Source: Ixodes scapularis (lineage: Eukaryota; Arthropoda; Arachnida; Ixodida; Ixodidae). Taken from it: a stretch of 64,000 bases of DNA. Below, in pieces: positions 32,350 through 43,966 of this stretch; the stretch's first letter is position 1, and the number at the start of each line of letters is the position of its first letter. A model generated the notes under the pieces. The model was not told the origin of the DNA and searched no databases. It worked only from the letters and a program-made list of their open reading frames with translations. Position numbers and translations under genes: made by a program. The DNA lies in the NCBI RefSeq assembly GCF_016920785.2, contig NW_024609836.1, forward strand, positions 67,125,596 through 67,189,595, in the 5' to 3' direction.

Positions 32350-33541
32350 ATGGTAAGCTACAACTAGGTCACTGGGCATTGTTTTCAAGAGAACCTCACA
32401 CATCATTGACAAGAAGGACGCTGAATTTACACCCAGTGATGTCAACCCCCGAATGTGAGTCTGAACATGATCATGTAGCTTTCGCTATCCAACGACATTG
32501 TCTGGGGACCTCACCTGGTCTACCGTTCCAAGCTTGTTTAGGTGCTCCTGCTCGATCTGGGTTTTATCTCCAAACATTTTCTGTAGTAGCTCTATCACCT
32601 CGACGTCACCTTTGTCAGTTGCTACAAGTCCAGACAGAGCAGACGCGGCCGTTCCGGTAAGTTGAGATCGCAAATAATGAAATTCTCAACATTTGAGAAG
32701 CTGCGATTATCGTGAATCATCGCTCTGAATTGATCCCAAAATCCCTGCCATTTGCTGATTTCTCCATTGAAGGTAATCATTTGCAGCTTGTGGGGTTCTT
32801 TACGGAGGTCCCAATCGCCGCCCAATCGATATGCGCTCCGCTCGTCACCCAGGGAGTGACATAACGAGAAGACAGCGAATGGGTTTCCCGGTTGCCCATC
32901 GTCGAGAGCCGGAAGTCCAGGCACGCCGACCCTTGTTGTCGCCTGTCGATCAGAGCTCACAGTCTGAGTCAGTGTCCAGGCCCGCAGATCGCCTTTCCCA
33001 CGCCAGCGCTGCGTAGGCTGGCTGTCCCGGACTATCGCTGCCAGAGTCTCGCTGCGGAACCACCTGGGATCGTCGTAGCCCAGGTCATATGACCAGGACT
33101 CACCGTTTCCACCGGTCTTGCTCCAGACCTCGCTGGTGGGCCGCTCCGGGGTTTGTCATGGGCCAGGTTAGGCAGCCCGGCTCAGACGTTCTTGTCCAGC
33201 TCCAGCATCACTCAGCACGCACTGTCTCCCGCCAGCTCGTGACTTCTCCGCCGACCGCCTGTCGCGTGCGCTCTGCCTCGTCTTTCACCCTCGGCTCCCA
33301 CAAGTTTAGGCAATCTGGTACCGCTTCCGGTGGCTCTCTCCCGATACAGCGAGTCGTCTGTGCGTGACGTCATGGGGCCGTTCTTCATTCGGTCTATCCT
33401 AAGTTCCAACTGCACCAGTGAGGCGATCGCAGTGTCCTCGTACTCCATCACGGCGTCGCACTCAACACTGAGCTCCTCAGTAGACACCAAAAACTCCAAT
33501 TCTTCATTTAGCTTCACGAGCTCGGTGTTGCTCAGTTTCAA
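32350..33541 (-). pseudogene. BEL/Pao Gag region (broken)
   Basis: Frames at 33541-33212 and 32960-32622 give a Leu/Glu-rich N-terminus and the characteristic Gag block FNGEISKWQGFWDQFRAMIH. The continuation TGTAASALSGLVATDKGD is in another frame (32673-32485), so at least one frameshift separates them. This block is typical of Pao-clade Gag (DUF1759-like). Confidence 0.8.
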
Positions 33542-33711
33542 TCTTTAATAAAGCACGCTTAGAGCATCAACGTCTAGTTGAAGGGATGCCAAAGATGCTC
33601 CTACTTCGTGACCAAACGAGTATTCTGGGCCCTCCTCGCTGCCTGTCGTACTTTCAGGCGTTCCATGGTCTTGTCAATCCAGTGGCCTGGTTAGCACAAC
33701 TTCCTTTATCT

Positions 33712-33729
33712 TCCCGGGTTTCGGCACCA
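33712..33729 (-). promoter_or_regulatory. Primer-binding site complementary to tRNA-Phe
   Basis: The minus strand reads TGGTGCCGAAACCCGGGA, an 18-base perfect complement of the 3' end of animal tRNA-Phe (TCCCGGGTTTCGGCACCA, known sequence). It lies eight bases inside the LTR end, as expected for minus-strand DNA priming. Confidence 0.85.
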
Positions 33730-33737
33730 AATTTTAT

Positions 33738-34092
33738 TGTAGAACCAGATTGGACCACCTCAACTGAAAAACTGTTTATTAAAGGTACACACTGAAAGTT
33801 ACATTGCTATAGAGACAATTTCGAGCAGAAGACGCGTTGGCTGCGTTCTTTCAGGAGGACCCAACAGAAAAGAGATATGAGCCACACTACGGCAACCCAG
33901 AGATACCCCCGTTTCTCTCTCTCTTGGTCATAAAGAACATCACGCCAACCACTTGGTCCAAACATTCTCCCAAAAGCTCCCAGTCCCAGGGTCGGGTTTC
34001 CAAACTCTGTGCCCCCTCGAACCGGCTCAAGTCTTAATTTGTGGTATATGAGCCAGTAGACCCAGGTGGCGTGTGAAACTCTATCTGCAACA
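33738..34092 (-). repeat. Probable 5' LTR of the BEL/Pao copy
   Basis: On the minus strand the region starts TGTTGCAGATAG and ends TGGTTCTACA, eight bases before the primer-binding site. These are the usual TG...CA limits. It contains AATAAACAG (complement of 33774 region) that could serve as poly(A) signal. The outer limit near 34092 is a guess because no partner LTR exists to compare. Confidence 0.5.
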
Positions 34093-37000
34093 CATTTTAG
34101 ATTTCCTCAGCATTAGTCTTTAGGGTGCTCCCCCGACGTGGCACAGCACAACAGCGAGTGCACATCCCTTGGGGTCAATGGGATGCTTTCCTGCATGACT
34201 GGTATGAAGCTCTTCGTCTTGCCTAAAATATTTGGTGAGTGCCGTAGGCAAGAGATACAGAGCTACCACGAGCAAGGCGTCATTGACCTTGGCGGTGCAC
34301 AATTTACCAACTTAGTCTGACGTGCCACAGGGATCGATGGGTACAGCAGAGACCTGTCCGTACCCATGTGGATGGCCACTTGGATAACGAGTACACCATG
34401 TTTTCATACATGCCTCCCTGTCCCGGGTAGCTGGCATCTCCCCTCCCATTCTCCTCGTCCTTCTCTCTTCCCCCTCTTGCACTGCTCACGTGTTGCATTA
34501 TGGGACGGTTTGCATAGTGTGTTGTTTCCCATAATGCAACATTATGGGTAATGTCACATTATGCAAAATGTCTTATTGGCGACGTTTCGCACACATCGGC
34601 AACGTTTTGCACGGTTACGCCGATGACGCTCATGCCGGAAATGGGTGCATAAGAGCTGCGCTCCAAAAAGATTTTACAAACTAGCCTTCTTTTCACACGG
34701 GAAAGCACACCATGGTCTTTATTGTTGGAGAATTGAAGTGCGATTTACAGTGGTACGGGAAACAGGCATTCAACAAGATCCTGCGTGGGACGTTTTCATG
34801 GGACTGAGCTAAGGTAAGTACTCTTTTTAAAATCGCACACTAAGGAATTGGTATGCGCAAACAACTTCCCTGTGGAAGCCCGTCACTTTACCATCATGTG
34901 TAACATGTCGAGACAATAGCTGCATCCAATTTACTTGCACCTCCTGCACCAGAGCAGAAAGGTAGTGCAGTGTACTTCCGGCATATGTATTGAGATACGA
35001 CCGGATGCCCAGATGTAGGAGGTGCAAGTAAATCAACGCAGCGATTGTAAACTGTCGGATCTCTGGAACTACCGTGCTTGAATGACAGCTCGGAAAATGG
35101 TCAGCCCGGTCTTGTAAAAAGAAAAATCTCGGAACTAGCTGTCGTATGAAAGAGTGTGACAAACTATGTCCACCAGACTTCACATGGTGAAAAAGGTTTT
35201 CTCGTCCAACTCTTTCCCACAACTTTCATATGCACACGGCTATCACACACTGCATATGCTGCAACTGTACACTAGAGCAGTGCAGAACCTGCAAGTACCA
35301 AATTTTTACAACAAAAATGAATTCTGCAACACTGACCATGCGAAAATAGAAAATTCTTGGCTGCTCCACTTGGCAGCTTTAATACTAGTCTCCTCTGTTT
35401 TATGTCAGAGCTTGATGCTTTCACGGTAGTTGTTCAAAGGCATTCCCAAGTATACACCACAGGCTCTCTAGACAGCTGAACAGTTTCACACGTGTGGAGT
35501 CTCGTTCCAATGGCTGTGCCCAGATCCTCAAGCGAGGGCCTTTTGGGTGCAGAATGTTTCGGAAAGTTCAACAGCCGCCGAGGCATCTCCGTTGCTACAA
35601 AAATTCGCAACCTCATCTGAGTATGTTAATATTTTAAGGTCGTACTAATTTAAAGTAAAACCACGGATATTCAGAGTGTTGCTTAGGCAGTAGGGCTCAA
35701 GAATTTAGCAACCCTGCCGGACAGCGGATAACTCGGAAATGTGCTTCGTCACTTGTTCATTAATTACAAGAATAGTTATGCAATTACTAACATATTGTGC
35801 TAGGCTCAATCTACATTCACAGAACTAAATGTGCTACTAAGGATGCTTGCTCCAAGCAGGCCAACGAGTCAACGACTTCGCCGTGACATGTTGCAGCCAT
35901 CGCTGTGGTTGTGCCACAAAATTAATGCAGGGCTGCAATTTTTTTTTTCTTCAAATGAAGTGCTTGTGATTTTCTGGACTTGGTTTGATAGAGACAGCTT
36001 CTGCCAGTGCTTCCATCGGGGATGCACATTGGCGCTGTCTGTCGTGTAGTCCCGAAGCACTTGCGACCGGCTTACGAGAACGAAGGTCTTGAAGTATTTG
36101 CAATATCGAATCTATTTGAGAAATGGTTGTGCACGATTGTCGGAATTATTTCGAGCTCATGGTGAAAGAAATTCAAAATGAATGCAGATCTGAAGTGCTC
36201 TAGGGCTGCCCGACAAATAATGCTAGTGTGCTTTCTCGTAGCAAATAATTGCGGCGCACTCGGCCAAACACGAGCGCAAATCTGCCTTTACTCGTTTTGG
36301 TTATTTCGATTTTTCTGCGACTGTTCACTGTAGTAAAAACTTCATGGGACAGGGCTGGAAGTGCTGCTAATCTTCAAGGCCACCATGCCTTTGTACACGT
36401 AAATATTGAGATTATTCTCATGTTTTATCTTGAAAATAGCTGTCGGCAGTTCAATGACCATCAAAAATTTTAAATTGTTTTGTTGGGGCCTTTTAAATAT
36501 TAATTGATAATTATGCATGTACCAGGTAACCGAAAATGACTTGCAACAGACAACAGGGCGCTTTCAAAGACATTTTCTTGCCCAGAAATAAAAGACAATG
36601 AATAAAGCAAAATCTTGTTTTAACTGACATTTCAATATGAAAAGCAATAGCCTAAACAAAGAAAGTATGCAGAGCTTTCCACCAGAGCTAAATAAAATGC
36701 AGGTAAAAGAAATTGTCAATGTTTACGGATGTACTCGCTGTCGAACATGTGGATCATGCTTGCGCTGTGTACATGTCCTTTTTTTATGCAATCTCCGTAA
36801 AACTAAACATTACCGATTTGAACACATTTTTCTTTCTAGGGGAGAATTCCTAGGGTTGGCAACACTACATGGGGGAAGAGAAAGCAGTGGTTTCAATATC
36901 TACACTTTTTGCATTAAAACAGAAGTGCAATCTTCCATTTTGGGTTGTAGCCTCCAATTTGCAAGAGATTTGTAAGTTGACCCAGTAATATTCTGAGATG

Positions 37001-38054
37001 CCCCACCCCCAAGAGGATAACCCAACCCTAATTTGGCACAGTTTTTTTTTTAGACACCGAAAGATAGTGGTGGCTTCCGCAGAAATGGTGTTACTTCGCC
37101 ACTGCGGGAGACGAGTAAATGTTTGCAAATCACAAAATCTAAAACTAGCATTTCTTCAACTTTTTTTTTTAGAGCGCAGCTCTGAGGCGCTTGTTTCCGG
37201 GCTGAGTGCTGTCGGCGTAACCGCGTGACGTCGCAAGGGTCTCCAGTGACGTCACATGACATCACGAACAATGTCGCGAGTGAAGTCACCCGTTTGCTTT
37301 CGTAGGCAACACTGATCACTAATTATTTCAATGGAGTTGAACAATGGAATTATGAGATTTACATTGGGCAACAGAGGCCAAAGGAACAAATCGAACTCGG
37401 GATCCGCAAGGTCCGGTAGGGGAAATGAACCCCGATTTTCAGCCCCCATAAATAAACTGCACTGCAGAAAGCTGAAACAGTAAATGTGAAGCTGGCACTG
37501 GTGATAAAACGTGATATTGCATGGAAACAGAACAATGAAATTTCACAGAGTTAAAAAGGAAGTCCACCTAGGCCTAATATTTGTCAAACCAAGATGTGCC
37601 ATTGCGAGTGCCTGTGGCGTTTATTCACCCACCCTCGAGGTACTAGGTGTACCACAGAGGAGAGTGAGCACATAAAAAAAATTAATGCAAGCTTTTTTTT
37701 TTTTTTTAAAGAACATTACTAATTGCAAGAATAGAAGCAGAAGGTGGCTCAAGTCGCGATGTTCACTAAAAAAAACTATTGCAAAGCAAAAAAATTAGGT
37801 TGTGTTTTTTTGCTAACAAGATTGTCATTGAAGGAAAACTGCTCTCCAAGTCAACTAAAAAATGTTTTCTGAATATACTGACGTTTTTAATAATCTCGAT
37901 CAGTTGAACAAAAAACCCTAATGCTTAAAATCTGTGCCAGAAGAAACTTGAACAATGAAAACATGACCATAAAAGTACAACAATAAAATATTGTACTGTG
38001 CCAAATAAAGACTTTCCTGATAAACTGATAACTGTGTTCGAAAAATTAGTTGTT
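34093..38054. other. Stretch between the BEL/Pao LTR and FCF1
   Basis: It contains two hairpins (34491-34541 and arms 34922-34953 with 35003-35036) and AT-rich DNA with T or A tracts (37690-37710, 37770-37800). A region at 37020-37330 has repeated TGACGTCA-type words. Open frames up to 112 codons lack recognisable similarity. No gene can be supported here. Confidence 0.5.
34491..34541. repeat. Hairpin with 15-bp perfect arms
   Basis: TGTTGCATTATGGGA (34491-34505) is followed after about 21 bp by its exact reverse complement ending at 34541. The words CATTATGGG and ACATTATGCA recur just to the right (34541-34567), so the palindrome sits in a short cluster of related sequence. Confidence 0.75.
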
Positions 38055-38060
38055 TTTATT
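38055..38060 (-). terminator. Poly(A) signal AATAAA of FCF1, just after the stop
   Basis: The minus strand reads TGA, 13 bases, then AATAAA (complement of TTTATT at 38055-38060). If used, the 3' UTR is only about 30-40 nucleotides, which is unusually short. Confidence 0.55.
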
Positions 38061-38073
38061 AACATCGGACGCT

Positions 38074-41000
38074 TCACATCTTGGGGGCGCCATAGGCATC
38101 TGGCATTCTTTCGATGGAGAACCTGCGTGGGAGAAAATTGTTCGTCTAAGGAGAAGTGTCGTTTGCTTTCCTCGCATGTTCAAGTGTCTGTGCTTCCATA
38201 ATGTGAGTTTTGATGTGCTAACCTGGAGCACAGTATACTTACCGCCTCTGGTAGATGTACATGATGGGTACCCCAGGTATCTTGCGTATACGCCTCTTGA
38301 GGTCTTTGTCGCAAGTCGCCACAATGTAGCATTTGTGCTGGAAGAAAGCAAATGAGATGCAAGGGAACACCCTTCGCTGAATTTTGCAGCCCCATCGAAA
38401 AAAAGGTAGACCGTTGACATGCCCACTCTTTTGTTGATTCGCGCCGTGTCTACTCGCAGCTGCAACACACCAAAAAGCCGTACCTGCATGACCCGCTGGA
38501 CGAGGCAGTCGTCCGCGTAGGTGCCCGTGTGAACGCAAGGGAGGCGCACAAACCTCGGATCTTTGACTATCCTGAAAAGGATAACGCCGTGTCACGGCCT
38601 GGCACCACACCACGATGCGAAATATAATATAGATGTGGACACCGCGCACATCGCAGTTGCCGGACAAAGTCCTCGCCTTGGTTGCAAGCGGCATCACCAG
38701 ATGCCTCTTTGATGAGTGGCTCGCAGCAGCCTGTTGCAGGCCCCTTTTTTCATGCTCCTCTACAGGAGACATCCTTGTTTCTAAAGCCGTTTTCTGGGTG
38801 TGCCGCTTCATGTAAAACTTTGCACTTTCGCCACATGTGTTGCTTAGGTGCAGCTTTGCCACGGTCGGAGCAGATGCACTGAGCAGAAAGTGCGTGCACC
38901 CAAGTCTTAAAGCAACGAGCCTTTTTTTCCCCCTCGATTATGGTGTTTGGTTGGCAAAGTTTCCGTTGGCATAGGTTACTCTGCCGTGTGCCAGTAGGAC
39001 GTAATCTGGTCGATCAAGTCGAAGCATTCACCGTGCCATATGTCCTCACCTAAAGAGTGTCTTGCACCATAACTGGAGTCAAGGTTAACTTTGCAGTCCC
39101 GGACAGACTGCACGTCATTCGCGACGTTCGAGGAAGTTTGTGGAAAATTTCTCTCTTTGACCTTTTGAGTTCAACGTAAAAAGTTTGGGTCTTCCGTATT
39201 CATTCTCCGGTTGCCGACAACAGGATGAAAACGACAGGGAGGGTCCTTTGGTCGTCCTGCCTCTAGCTTCGACAATGCTTTGGCGTTCCGTCGGCCCTCA
39301 AGCATGCACGTAGAAGGTGAGGGGCGCAAGCTGGAGGCCGGGCATTCGAACGATGTGCCCCGCAGTTCTCATCCTGCCAGTGACTATGGCACTGTTTACC
39401 TCAGAATCCTCGTACGAAACGGCGTCTGCAATCGAAGCAGAGTGAAAGCGTTTCTCACACCCCTTGCTTACCTCAGTGCGACTCTGTACTTGCTTCCGAG
39501 CTTCTCAAGCTCGCCGATGACGCAGTCGGTGACGTACGGGATGCCTGCGGACAGGAGGCGAGTAGCGTCAACTTTGTCGTTTACTGCTCGGACAACATTG
39601 CGCGAGCGCTAAAAGTAGCTAGCCGGGTATCGGAACGAAAGGCTTTTTTGTTGACGTTCCAGCTTCGTTCCATAGAAAAGGGTTCCGTTCTGGTCCTGCT
39701 CCAAGACAACAACAAAATGATAGCACAAAATAAGTGTTTGCATGCAAAAAAAAAGGTTAAAACTAGAATTACAAAAGAAAAGAAAACGAATTTTTTTGCT
39801 GAGTAGGTAATTTTCAGGAGCTGTAGCAAGCACTGCAAAATCCTGTAAGGACGCCCATCCAAAATGGAGAGAGAAATGGTGAAAAACATGAAGTGGGCTA
39901 TCTTTGGTGATGAGACAGCAAAACTTTCTCAAAAACTAATGATAATCACAAGCACCCGCTTCAAACCACATGACAAGGGAACCGACACCGCAGATCTCGG
40001 ACACAGAAAACGCTTTTCACAACGTGATAAGCACGTGGAAATTCGTTACAGGTTTGTTTGCCAAAGAGAAAAGGACACCACACACTCTGGATGCAGCAGA
40101 CTAGAAACCGCGGCTACAAACTTACATGCCTTGGGGGCCGATATCGTGTGTGCAGATTGCAGACAAATGCGGGAACCCGCTGCAAACTCGCTCGTCACAC
40201 TTAAAGGGTTCTATAGATTGCTCAGTTGATTTGATCGGACATCGCGTGATGTCAGACATCGCCTGTCGGACATCGCGTGATGTCCGACAGGGAATCGGGA
40301 AGATGTTTTGTCATTTTTATAGTGCTGATATTTAGCCAGAAAAATGGGGTGGGCGATCTCTTGGGGGAGGGCGCCCTTATGTGATTATACACTTATTGCA
40401 ATGATGAAAAATTTTAAGGATCTGGGTAAAATTTGCAGCGAGCAAGAACGGCTTGGTGCACTGGGCATGATCTCAGAAGGAGCAAGTCAAGTGAACTCTG
40501 TGAAATTCAAAACCACCATTCCGACAAAATAAACTTCAGAGCCGAGATTGCCTGCTCTACGCCGGCCTGTGTGGATGGTACACCAAGGGCTACTTGCACT
40601 AAAATGTGCAGTTTCGGTTTTGCATTTCTTTTATTCTTCCCAAAATGTCAATGCACATTCGTGGTTCTCAAAGCATTTCGAACACGCATGTTTTGTCCAG
40701 GGGGCATAACCCACTCTTCAAATGAGTGCCCTTCAATAATGGAGGCGAACCGACGGTAGCCTCCTACCTCACTGCATGGAATGAATAGCGAAATACCTGA
40801 GCTTTCCCCTTTAAGAGACACTGACACCCCCCCTAATTTTTTTTATTTTTATATTTTGTCATTTTGGTATGGTGTCGGAAGACTACCCAAATATTTTGCT
40901 ACAGCGTAACGTAGAATATTAATAAAGTCAGTTGTTGCGCAACTGCTCTAAATCAAAACTGGACTTGGGACGAAGAAGAAATATAGAGGAGGAGAATGTT

Positions 41001-43171
41001 ACGTTTAAATGCTAACACTAAAAGCGCACTTTGTGTCATTGTTGTCAGTGTGCGCTCTAATATAGGAGTGGCATTCTTTCAACAAAAATACTTTATTTTT
41101 TTAATATATCATTATAAAACTGCAAAAAAATGAAAATTATAAAAAAAATTACTGGTGCGATTTGTACTTTTTGCGCAGTGCCGTAAATATTTTCAGGGTG
41201 TACTACTTTTCTACAAGGCTGCGATGTGGTCTTTTAAAATCTCCCCGCAGAAATAACCTTAAACAAAAAAGCGGGCAATGCCATGTTTGCATTAAAAGGG
41301 CGGTGCAACGATTTTAAGATTAAAACAATCTCGTCATTTTTACGTTGTTTAGCATGTCACGGAGGATAGAGAAAACACCTCCTTCATTAAAAATGTTGTG
41401 ATTCCGCTGCATAACCGCAAAGCAAAAGTCAAGCTTTTTCCCTCACCTGCAGCCCCAAGTGGCAGCCGAAGGAACTACGGCAAAAGGATTACGTGACTTC
41501 GCTCGGCTCTAAGCTGCAGCATAACGCCCACTAATGTCAGCAGAAAGAGGGAGAGGAAGCGTCCTCCGAGATAGCACACGGGAATCTACACGGCACTCCG
41601 AATGACGTCATTAGGAGGGGACCAGGTGTGACCCTGAAGGCTGGGAGTGAGTTGAGGGGTGCCCGAAATGCCAATAGTTAACTTTTTTTTTTTACACAAC
41701 TAGGACACGCAGGAGAAATCGGTTTTCGGTTCTTTAGCTCAGAAGTGTCAGAGGGCAACTTCCAGAAATCTTTGACCGAAGTTCGGAAATCGTTGCACCC
41801 TCCCTTTAATTGTGTCGTACAGTGTGCACATGAGGTTAGACATTCGCAGCAATCTCCCGACATTTACACGGTAAAAAGATGTAGCCATTTTGAACGTATC
41901 CACCCAACATCTCGCGAATTTTGTGTGAACGACTGTACTCTAAGAGTTGGGAACGAAAAAAGGGTGTAATATGGCAGCTTACACTTGGCATAGAGACAGT
42001 CCATCATGGACTGGATGACGTCCAGCTTGTTTTTGATGGCGAAATTGACGAAGTTGGTGTCGATGAGGATCCTGAACGGGGGCCCGAGCTGTGTGTTGTA
42101 TTTGAAGAACAGCGCGGACGAATACTGGGGCCTGGAAAGAAACAATCGGTCAAGCTAGAGCCACGAAATATGCTACGCTCGAGAGTAAAGACACTTCAAA
42201 GTAAAGACACCCTTTGTAACAGGCGGTAGCTTGCGCCAGCTAGCCTTGGAACTTAAAATCATTGTTGCCAGTTATCAGAAGTTTTAACTGGAATCGCAGG
42301 AAACGCTTTTCGGTTCTCCAGAAATGTTAGAAGAGTCCGCGACAAAGCAAAACAACATCGCCTGAACTAATGCACCTCAAATTCGGGAAGCCACGTTTTT
42401 TTTATCGCAATGGTTGTCAATTGCTCCCGCTCGGCACTAGGCAACAAAATGGCGGCACACGCAAGAAAATTGAGAATGAAGTGCCCATACTCTACGATTT
42501 AGCTCATTTATGGTGGCTCTGAATCCAACACGTCGACTCTCAAGAAAACAAATACATTCCAAAGGCAGCCAATCACTCACGCTTCTGTCACTTTCACTGT
42601 GTGCGGGTCTTCTTTCTTCGGCCTTTTTGGGGGCAAACGATCTTTGTCCTGCCTACAGAACAAAACAAGACTCAGAAATCATCACATCACGTGCCAAGAA
42701 CCCAAGGAGGTCAGAAGTACTAGGAGGGGGCACGTCGCAATATTGGTGAAGCCTAGTCATAAAAAGTTTAAACGATGTTGTGGCCAACGTGACCGTAGAT
42801 CTCTCTGAAGAAGGATTCCTTGCAGGGTAGCGCCTGCTCCATCTGGCAGGTTTGATCAGATCGGAGGCTAGACTGTGGTGCATTCTAGTACCCCATAGCT
42901 AGACGAAGGCTAGCTACGGCCACGTGATGTGGTCACGGTGGCCTGATAAGTGAGGAGAGTAAGGAGGAAAATGAGAAAGAGGCGAGACGTCAAGGGACCA
43001 TCGGTTGCGGAGGCTACGCGGCTGGCGTCATGCCCTCTCCTACCCTTCTATCCTTGCAAGGAACCGACAGATGAATGATTCACTGGCAAACACTCACAGT
43101 CTTGGATCTCGAAGGCTGATCATCCGCTTCATCTGTGCGAACTTTTGACCACGCTTTATTTTGGCTTTAGG
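38074..43171 (-). CDS. FCF1: FCF1, PIN-domain rRNA-processing factor (seven exons; first short exon not placed)
   Basis: FCF1/Utp24 is the PIN nuclease of the small-subunit processome that cuts pre-rRNA at sites A1 and A2 in the nucleolus (known for the family). Exons, in transcription order: 43171-43098, 42652-42581, 42131-41983, 39544-39472, 38571-38484, 38337-38243, 38122-38074. All splice sites are AG/GT and phases join exactly, giving 199 residues before TGA; human FCF1 has 198. Motifs include KFAQMKRMISLRDPRL, YNTQLGPPFRILIDTNF (first PIN Asp), ELEKLGSKYRVALR, CVHTGTYADDCLVQRV (second acidic pair), CDKDLKRRIRKIPGVPIMYI and IERMPDAYGAP. The initiating exon, about three codons (MGK in relatives), was not found upstream of 43171. 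An intact gene is likely. Confidence 0.96.
39838..40205 (+). repeat. Dispersed repeat, copy B (FCF1 intron)
   Basis: It begins AAAATCCTGTAAGGACGCCC, has GATGAGACAGCAAAACTT, then modules built on ACATGACAAGGGAACCGACA and GGAAATTCGTTACAGG. It is the plus-strand counterpart of 12012-12549. The intervening modules differ in number, as expected of an array that expands and contracts. Confidence 0.65.
40262..40291. repeat. Perfect 13-bp-arm hairpin
   Basis: CCTGTCGGACATC, loop GCGT, then GATGTCCGACAGG. A partial tandem copy (GGACATCGCGTGATGTCAGACA) precedes it at 40235-40256. It lies inside an FCF1 intron directly after dispersed repeat copy B. Confidence 0.85.
40300..41860. other. FCF1 intron, AT-rich repeat-like stretch
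   Basis: This belongs to the 39545-41982 intron. A TTTAAGAGACACTGACACC end at 40812 and a CCCTCCCTTTAAT end at 41799-41811 resemble the TTAAAGGG-type ends of other elements here and may bound one 1-kb insertion. Their mutual TIR match is too weak to call. Between them are A/T tracts only. Confidence 0.4.
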
Positions 43172-43239
43172 CTGGAAATAAATTGACAAAAAGCACGCAT
43201 TAAACCAAAAAAAAATAAAAAATCGTAGTTCGAAGCATT

Positions 43240-43653
43240 TTGACGTCGTCTCGTCAGCTCTCCGGCAACCACAAGAGAACCAGGGAAAGGATGAACTCTC
43301 TTCTCACCGGGACTCTCCCTTATGTGTCCCAGACTTTCCCAGACTTCGCTATTCTCCCTCTAGAAGATTATTCCGTCGCTCGAATTTTGTACAAAAACAT
43401 GCTTCCCCCTCTCTGCTCAGTTGTGGTGCGAAATGGATGCGACGTCAGTGCAAGGCAGTTGTACCACGCGCTTGATTTAGTAGTATCTTCAGAACTTAGT
43501 GATTGCGTATACGTTTGTATACTAAATACGCTCGAAGCAAAGATAACATCGCAGGCCAGACTTTTAGCGCTAAAGGACACTCGAAACAACGAACCCGGCA
43601 AGAAACGTCACCAAGATCATTTGTGTGGTTCTGACGTTTCCAATTTTGTTTAA
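43240..43653 (+). other. Unrecognised 137-codon open frame near the 5' side of FCF1
   Basis: The frame starts 70 bp beyond the first located FCF1 exon, on the opposite strand. The predicted product has mixed composition (YVSQTFPDFAILPLEDYSVA and so on) and shows no domain, signal peptide or membrane segment that I recognise. No splice context or promoter supports it. It may be chance or an eroded repeat frame. Confidence 0.15.
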
Positions 43654-43966
43654 ACCTCGATGCACAGCGTAAGCGCTAAAAGTGGGACCGCAAATGAAGG
43701 GATGATAACACCACGTACCATTATTATTTCTGCTGTGCAGAATAAGAAACGGCAAATAACAGAAGCGAAATCTCCAAAACACACGTGTGCCACCTAAATG
43801 AAAACAACGCGTGCCCAAGGTTGCTTGGTGAAATACGCACCACCCCCAACTTTCGCCTCTCTTTCGATAGGCGGACAAGAGCGGCTTAGAATCGGATCTT
43901 TTAACGGGGAGTTACGAGTTCGCCTCCAATGCTTAGTTGTTGTGGTACTCGCCATCCAGCTGCAAT

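Larger units (their letters stand above)
29423..34092 (-). mobile_element. Decayed BEL/Pao LTR retrotransposon, 3' end and RT core missing
   Basis: On the minus strand the order is 5' LTR (34092-33738), primer-binding site, Gag, zinc knuckles, protease, the first part of RT, then integrase. That is the BEL/Pao order. The reading frame is broken into at least eight pieces by stops and frameshifts. The end of RT, including the catalytic YxDD part, and RNase H are absent between about 30645 and 30610. Integrase similarity stops near 29470, and no second LTR copy is present downstream. The copy cannot be autonomous. Its parts are listed separately. Confidence 0.9.

Noticed and set aside
39280..39612. 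110-codon plus-strand frame
   Set aside because: Antisense to an FCF1 exon; no independent support.
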